From Cannabis sativa (taxonomy: Eukaryota > Streptophyta > Magnoliopsida > Rosales > Cannabaceae), in assembly GCF_029168945.1 (NCBI RefSeq), contig NC_083602.1, forward strand, positions 61,338,600 to 61,402,599: DNA of 64,000 nucleotides, in the 5' to 3' direction. Under the pieces are notes generated by a model, which worked only from the letters and a program-made list of their open reading frames with translations, searched no databases and was not told the origin of the DNA. The position numbers were made by a program, and so were the translations under genes. Positions 60,945 through 64,000 of this stretch are shown here, one piece after another; the first letter of the stretch is position 1; each line of letters starts with the position of its first letter.

Positions 60945-61087
60945 ATCCTACCCACACACACACAAATTTAGATTTTGCAAATGAAAAACAAGAGTACGGG
61001 AGAGAAAACACCAGAAAATATTTCAGAGTTCACCCAAAATTAGGGCTACGTCTCTGTCAAGCTCATCTCAGAGATCTAGCTTGATAT
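60945..61087 (-). repeat. second copy of the Copia-R LTR flank, next to C1's 3' LTR
   Basis: Matches 12065-12210, the Copia-R LTR sequence just before C1's 5' LTR. It includes the CTCTGTCAAG insert that the other Copia-R LTR (6458) lacks, and it ends GATAT directly before the 3' LTR. It replaces the end of the C1 interior. Confidence 0.88.
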
Positions 61088-62962
61088 TGTTGGGTTTTAT
61101 GCCCTAAATAAAACTCATTTCAATATAATCAGATTTACTTGTTAATATAGATCAGAAATAACATTTAATGTTGCATGGTTCACATGATTTATTTCATGAT
61201 TATATGTACATAATGTATGAATTCATCTGAAACCCTTTTCACATACTTGATCCTGTTTATTGTGTTGTCAACACTTTGGAAAGTAAACTTGACTATGTGA
61301 ATAAAGTTTCCTAGATTTATCAAACACAGGGTTTTACTGATATGATAATCTACAATAGAGTTTACTTGCATTTGGAGAAATGCTATGTTCTTTCCAGAAC
61401 ATTGGTTAAAGTAAAGCTCAGGTTGGATGCATGGAGTATGCATCGGAAGGGACCGATATTGAACTTTGACTTAGATTTATTAAACTTACCGTAATATCTA
61501 TTCAAGTCAATATCGCCTAGTTGATCCTAGATCAAATGATCTTAATCTTATTATGATTAGGCTCAATCTCAAGAGGCTAGTCGTGTTCTTTGATTTGTTA
61601 GTTAAGCCTACTTTTGGGTCAGGGTGATACGTACATTTTGGGAACACGGTAGTGCAATTGAGTGGGAACGCTAACATAAACATGGAATCTATAGCTTCTA
61701 TCTGGCGAATAGTAAGTAAAGGATGATCTCCTTCGAGCTTGACCAAAAATAAATGGTGGAGTACTCATTTCACATAAGCTGAAATAACATTTATACGGGG
61801 TTAAGTGTTTTAAGGATTAAATACATTGTAGGGTGTAACGGTAATCTAATCCCTTTACAGTGTAGATCATTCATATAGAGGATCATTGATCAAATTAGGA
61901 TTATAACAATGGATAACTAATGATGTGTCTATATGGTGGAACATATAGAACATTCCATATACTGAGAGTGTAATTCTAAGTTCTATGAGTGGATTCAACG
62001 AAGAATTAATAAGTCAGTGAATTTAGGTTATAAATTCTTGATCTGCTTATTGGAAGCTCGGTTATATAGACCCATGGTCTCCCCACTAGTTGAGATAATA
62101 TTGCTTGTAAGACTCATATAATTGGTTTTGATGAATCAATTATAATTCTCAAATTAGACTATGTCTATTTGTGAATTTTTCACTAAGTAAGGGCGAAATT
62201 GTAAAGAAAGAGTTTTAGGGGCATATTTGTTAATTATGATACTTTGTATGGTTCAATTAGTAAATATGATAAATGACAATATTATTTAATAATTATTTAT
62301 AGTTATTAAATAGTTAGAATTGGCATTTAAATGGTTGAATTAGAAAATTGGCGTTTTTGAGAAAATCAGATGCAGAAAAGATAAAACTGCAAAATTGTAA
62401 AAAGTGAGGCCCAAATTCACATTGCATGGCCGGCCACTTTTATAGGAATTATCCTCTAATATTTTCATTATTTTAATGCCAAATAATTCAAACCTAACCC
62501 TAGTGGAATGCTATAAATAGATAGTGAAGGCTTCAGGAAAATAACACTTTTCATTCAGAAAAACCTGAGCCTCTCTCTCTATACCTTGGCCGACCACTCT
62601 CTCTCTCTCTTCTTCCTTAAGATTTCGAAACACTTAGTGATTAGAGTAGTGCCCACACACAGCAAGTAATACCTCAATCATAGTGAGGAAGATCGTGAAG
62701 AAAGACTTTCAGCAAGAAGGAGTTTCAGCACCAAAGAATCAGAGAAAGAGATCCAGGTTCAGATCTTGATAATACTCTGCGACAGAAAGGATACAAGGGT
62801 TAGAGATCTGAACGGAAGGAGTCATATTATTCCGCTGCACCCAATGTAAGGTTTACTAAATTTTATATGTGTTTATTTCATCATTTTCGAAAGTTCATAT
62901 TTAGGGTGTTAATCAACATACTTGTGAGTAGATCTAAGATCCTGGTAAAATAATTTCCAACA
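61088..62962 (+). repeat. C1 3' LTR (1875 bp)
   Basis: TGTTGGGTTTTATGCC...TTCCAACA, followed by GATAT. TATAAATA is near 62513-62520. It has the 23 bp missing from the 5' LTR. Frames 61189-61443 and 61507-61746 (minus) are the shared antisense LTR frames. Confidence 0.93.
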
Positions 62963-62967
62963 GATAT

Positions 62968-63331
62968 CCACTATCAACAATGTCGATTTACAATGTTTTA
63001 GAGCTTCCTGTCACAGAAAAACGATCAGGTAAGGCTCGATTCTCTTTTTTACACTTTTAAGTTTTGTTTTTCTCTATTTTGTTCTCGATCTAACTCTGCT
63101 TTCTGTTGTTGTGCATGTACATCCTTCCTTCTGGCTCCTCGCCGCGAGAATTCCTTTCTCTTCTCTGGATCTTGGAGCTGAAGTCTCAAACTAGGGTTTA
63201 CTCGTCTAACTCTTCTCTCTCTTTTCTTATTTGTGTGTACTTGTTGTATTTGCTTTAATTTCATGTTTATATACTTGTATAGAGTGGGGTGATCACAGAT
63301 TTAGGAGTTAGTTACAATAACAATTGTAACT
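62968..63331 (-). repeat. Copia-R 5' LTR, part 2
   Basis: Continues 11772-12210 and matches 6885-7244 of the left LTR. It stops at TGTAAC where a new LTR begins; the last roughly 110-125 bp are outside or lost. The frame 63049-63264 is not a gene. Confidence 0.92.
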
Positions 63332-64000
63332 GTTGCCCCTGATTTCGCCCAATATACGTGGACCAACCGGACAGGGACACGTGGATCAAGCAATTCATAA
63401 TATTTACTAAGTCTTTTATGCCACAAGGAAACATCCCGAACGTAGGTCCCGGAGAAGGCACCTGGAGTTTAAGGTGCTCCCGGAGGCTCACACAACACTA
63501 AGGCATCTCCGCGAGGTGTCAGGCCTCTCCTGAGCAATCAAGTCGCATTAAATGCCGCATGGGAGGAAGCGTGTTGGGACTGCAACACACAATAAAGTCT
63601 GACAGCACAACCTCCAACCAGCAGCGCCACAGTAATGATCATTTAAGTCTAGTGACGGCTACACTGTGAATAGTCACGTCAATCAAAAGGCAAAAAGGAC
63701 ATTCCACATAAAAACCCTACAGCACCTAGGGATTTGACCATGCATTACTCATGGTATATTCATTGGGAATACCCAACTTTATGGATACTTACAGATACAC
63801 TTGTAAGAATAATTCTAAGGATTACCCCACCAAAAACACTATAAATAACCCCCTCAAAGCTCATTAAAGGGGGTCGAGAATCTTGGGCTGCATATGAGCA
63901 AGAAGAGTAAATACTCACCAAGAACATTCTCTGTATTTATAAGGGTGACATTCTCCCAAGTATAAATTCTGTATTAAATACATCCATAAATAACAAAGAC
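63332..64000 (+). mobile_element. start of another LTR retrotransposon (LTR, family unknown)
   Basis: Begins TGTTGCCCCTGATTTCGCCC exactly where Copia-R homology ends, and shares nothing with the other LTRs here. CTATAAATA near 63839-63847 is a likely promoter. The window ends before any primer site, so superfamily and length are open. Orientation is inferred from the TATA box. Confidence 0.7.

Larger units (their letters stand above)
12211..62962 (+). mobile_element. C1: non-autonomous Ty1/copia element with long LTRs, host of nested insertions
   Basis: C1 sits in the Copia-R LTR between TATAT (12206-12210) and GATAT (62963-62967), a target duplication with one change. LTRs are 12211-14066 and 61088-62962. 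Its own internal sequence is 14067-19133, 28891-29041 and 60107 to about 60947, roughly 6.1 kb once G1 and the Cassandra/G2 composite are removed. That fits the 6.3 kb interiors of C2 and C3. Pol is recognisable only as scattered decayed motifs of the Angela-like kind. C3 shares the same decay, so the family was probably already non-autonomous when it spread. Lineage assignment is inference from the motifs and long LTRs. Confidence 0.88.

Noticed and set aside
61088..62962. Solo LTR with its own GATAT duplication (61083-61087 and 62963-62967)
   Set aside because: It looks perfect locally, but the same junction exists at 12206-12211 and the C1 interior runs up to 60,944. A 3' LTR with a copied flank fits better.

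Overview
The window is nuclear DNA of a eudicot plant. The evidence is a split short-chain dehydrogenase gene with GT/AG introns, several plant LTR-retrotransposon families, a 5S-rRNA-bearing TRIM of the Cassandra type, and two plastid gene fragments. Species cannot be fixed from the sequence alone. There are no bacterial operons, tRNA genes or CRISPR arrays. Only about 400 bp (4605-4994) looks like an ordinary host gene; nearly all the rest is retrotransposon.

Layout. 1-2455: 3' part of a decayed Ty1/copia element (+) with its 3' LTR. 2456-4604: AT-rich, no recognisable gene. 4605-4994 (-): exons 1 and 2 of a tropinone-reductase-like SDR whose remaining exons are not seen. 4995-6457: intergenic, with a foldback MITE at 6090-6307. 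6458 onward: a second copia element on the minus strand ('Copia-R'), left LTR at 6458-7369, gag-pol at 7453-11544, right LTR starting at 11772. That right LTR is split at 12210 and resumes at 62968, so about 50.8 kb was inserted into it. 63332-64000 is the start of another LTR that cuts Copia-R's LTR near its end.

Nesting. The 12211-62962 insertion is a non-autonomous Ty1/copia element ('C1', +; LTRs 12211-14066 and 61088-62962). Its body is split by two insertions: a nearly intact Ty3/gypsy chromovirus ('G1', -, 19134-28885, TSD TATGA), and a composite at 29042-60101 flanked by AAAGG. The composite is a Cassandra-type TRIM (29042-29979), 25 bp of filler and a decayed gypsy element ('G2', -, 30005-60101). 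G2 holds two further copies of the C1 family on the minus strand: 'C2' in its LTR (31036-41256, TSD ATCGA) and 'C3' in its body (44877-54978, TSD GTTAG). The relative order is therefore Copia-R, then C1, then G1 and Cassandra/G2, then C2 and C3.

Function. No element looks fully intact. G1 is closest: a complete domain order interrupted by two in-frame stops and one frameshift. The C1/C2/C3 family has long LTRs and a long AT-rich leader but only decayed pol, and C1 and C3 share the decay, so it was probably mobilised in trans. The points most worth following are: a duplicated leader block whose hairpin stems differ by paired changes; LTR-pair differences concentrated at CTG/CAG versus CG (possible base-calling artefact); copying of C1's 5' flank to a place just upstream of its 3' LTR; the shared TSD of the Cassandra/G2 composite; and ycf2 and psbJ plastid fragments lying side by side inside G2.
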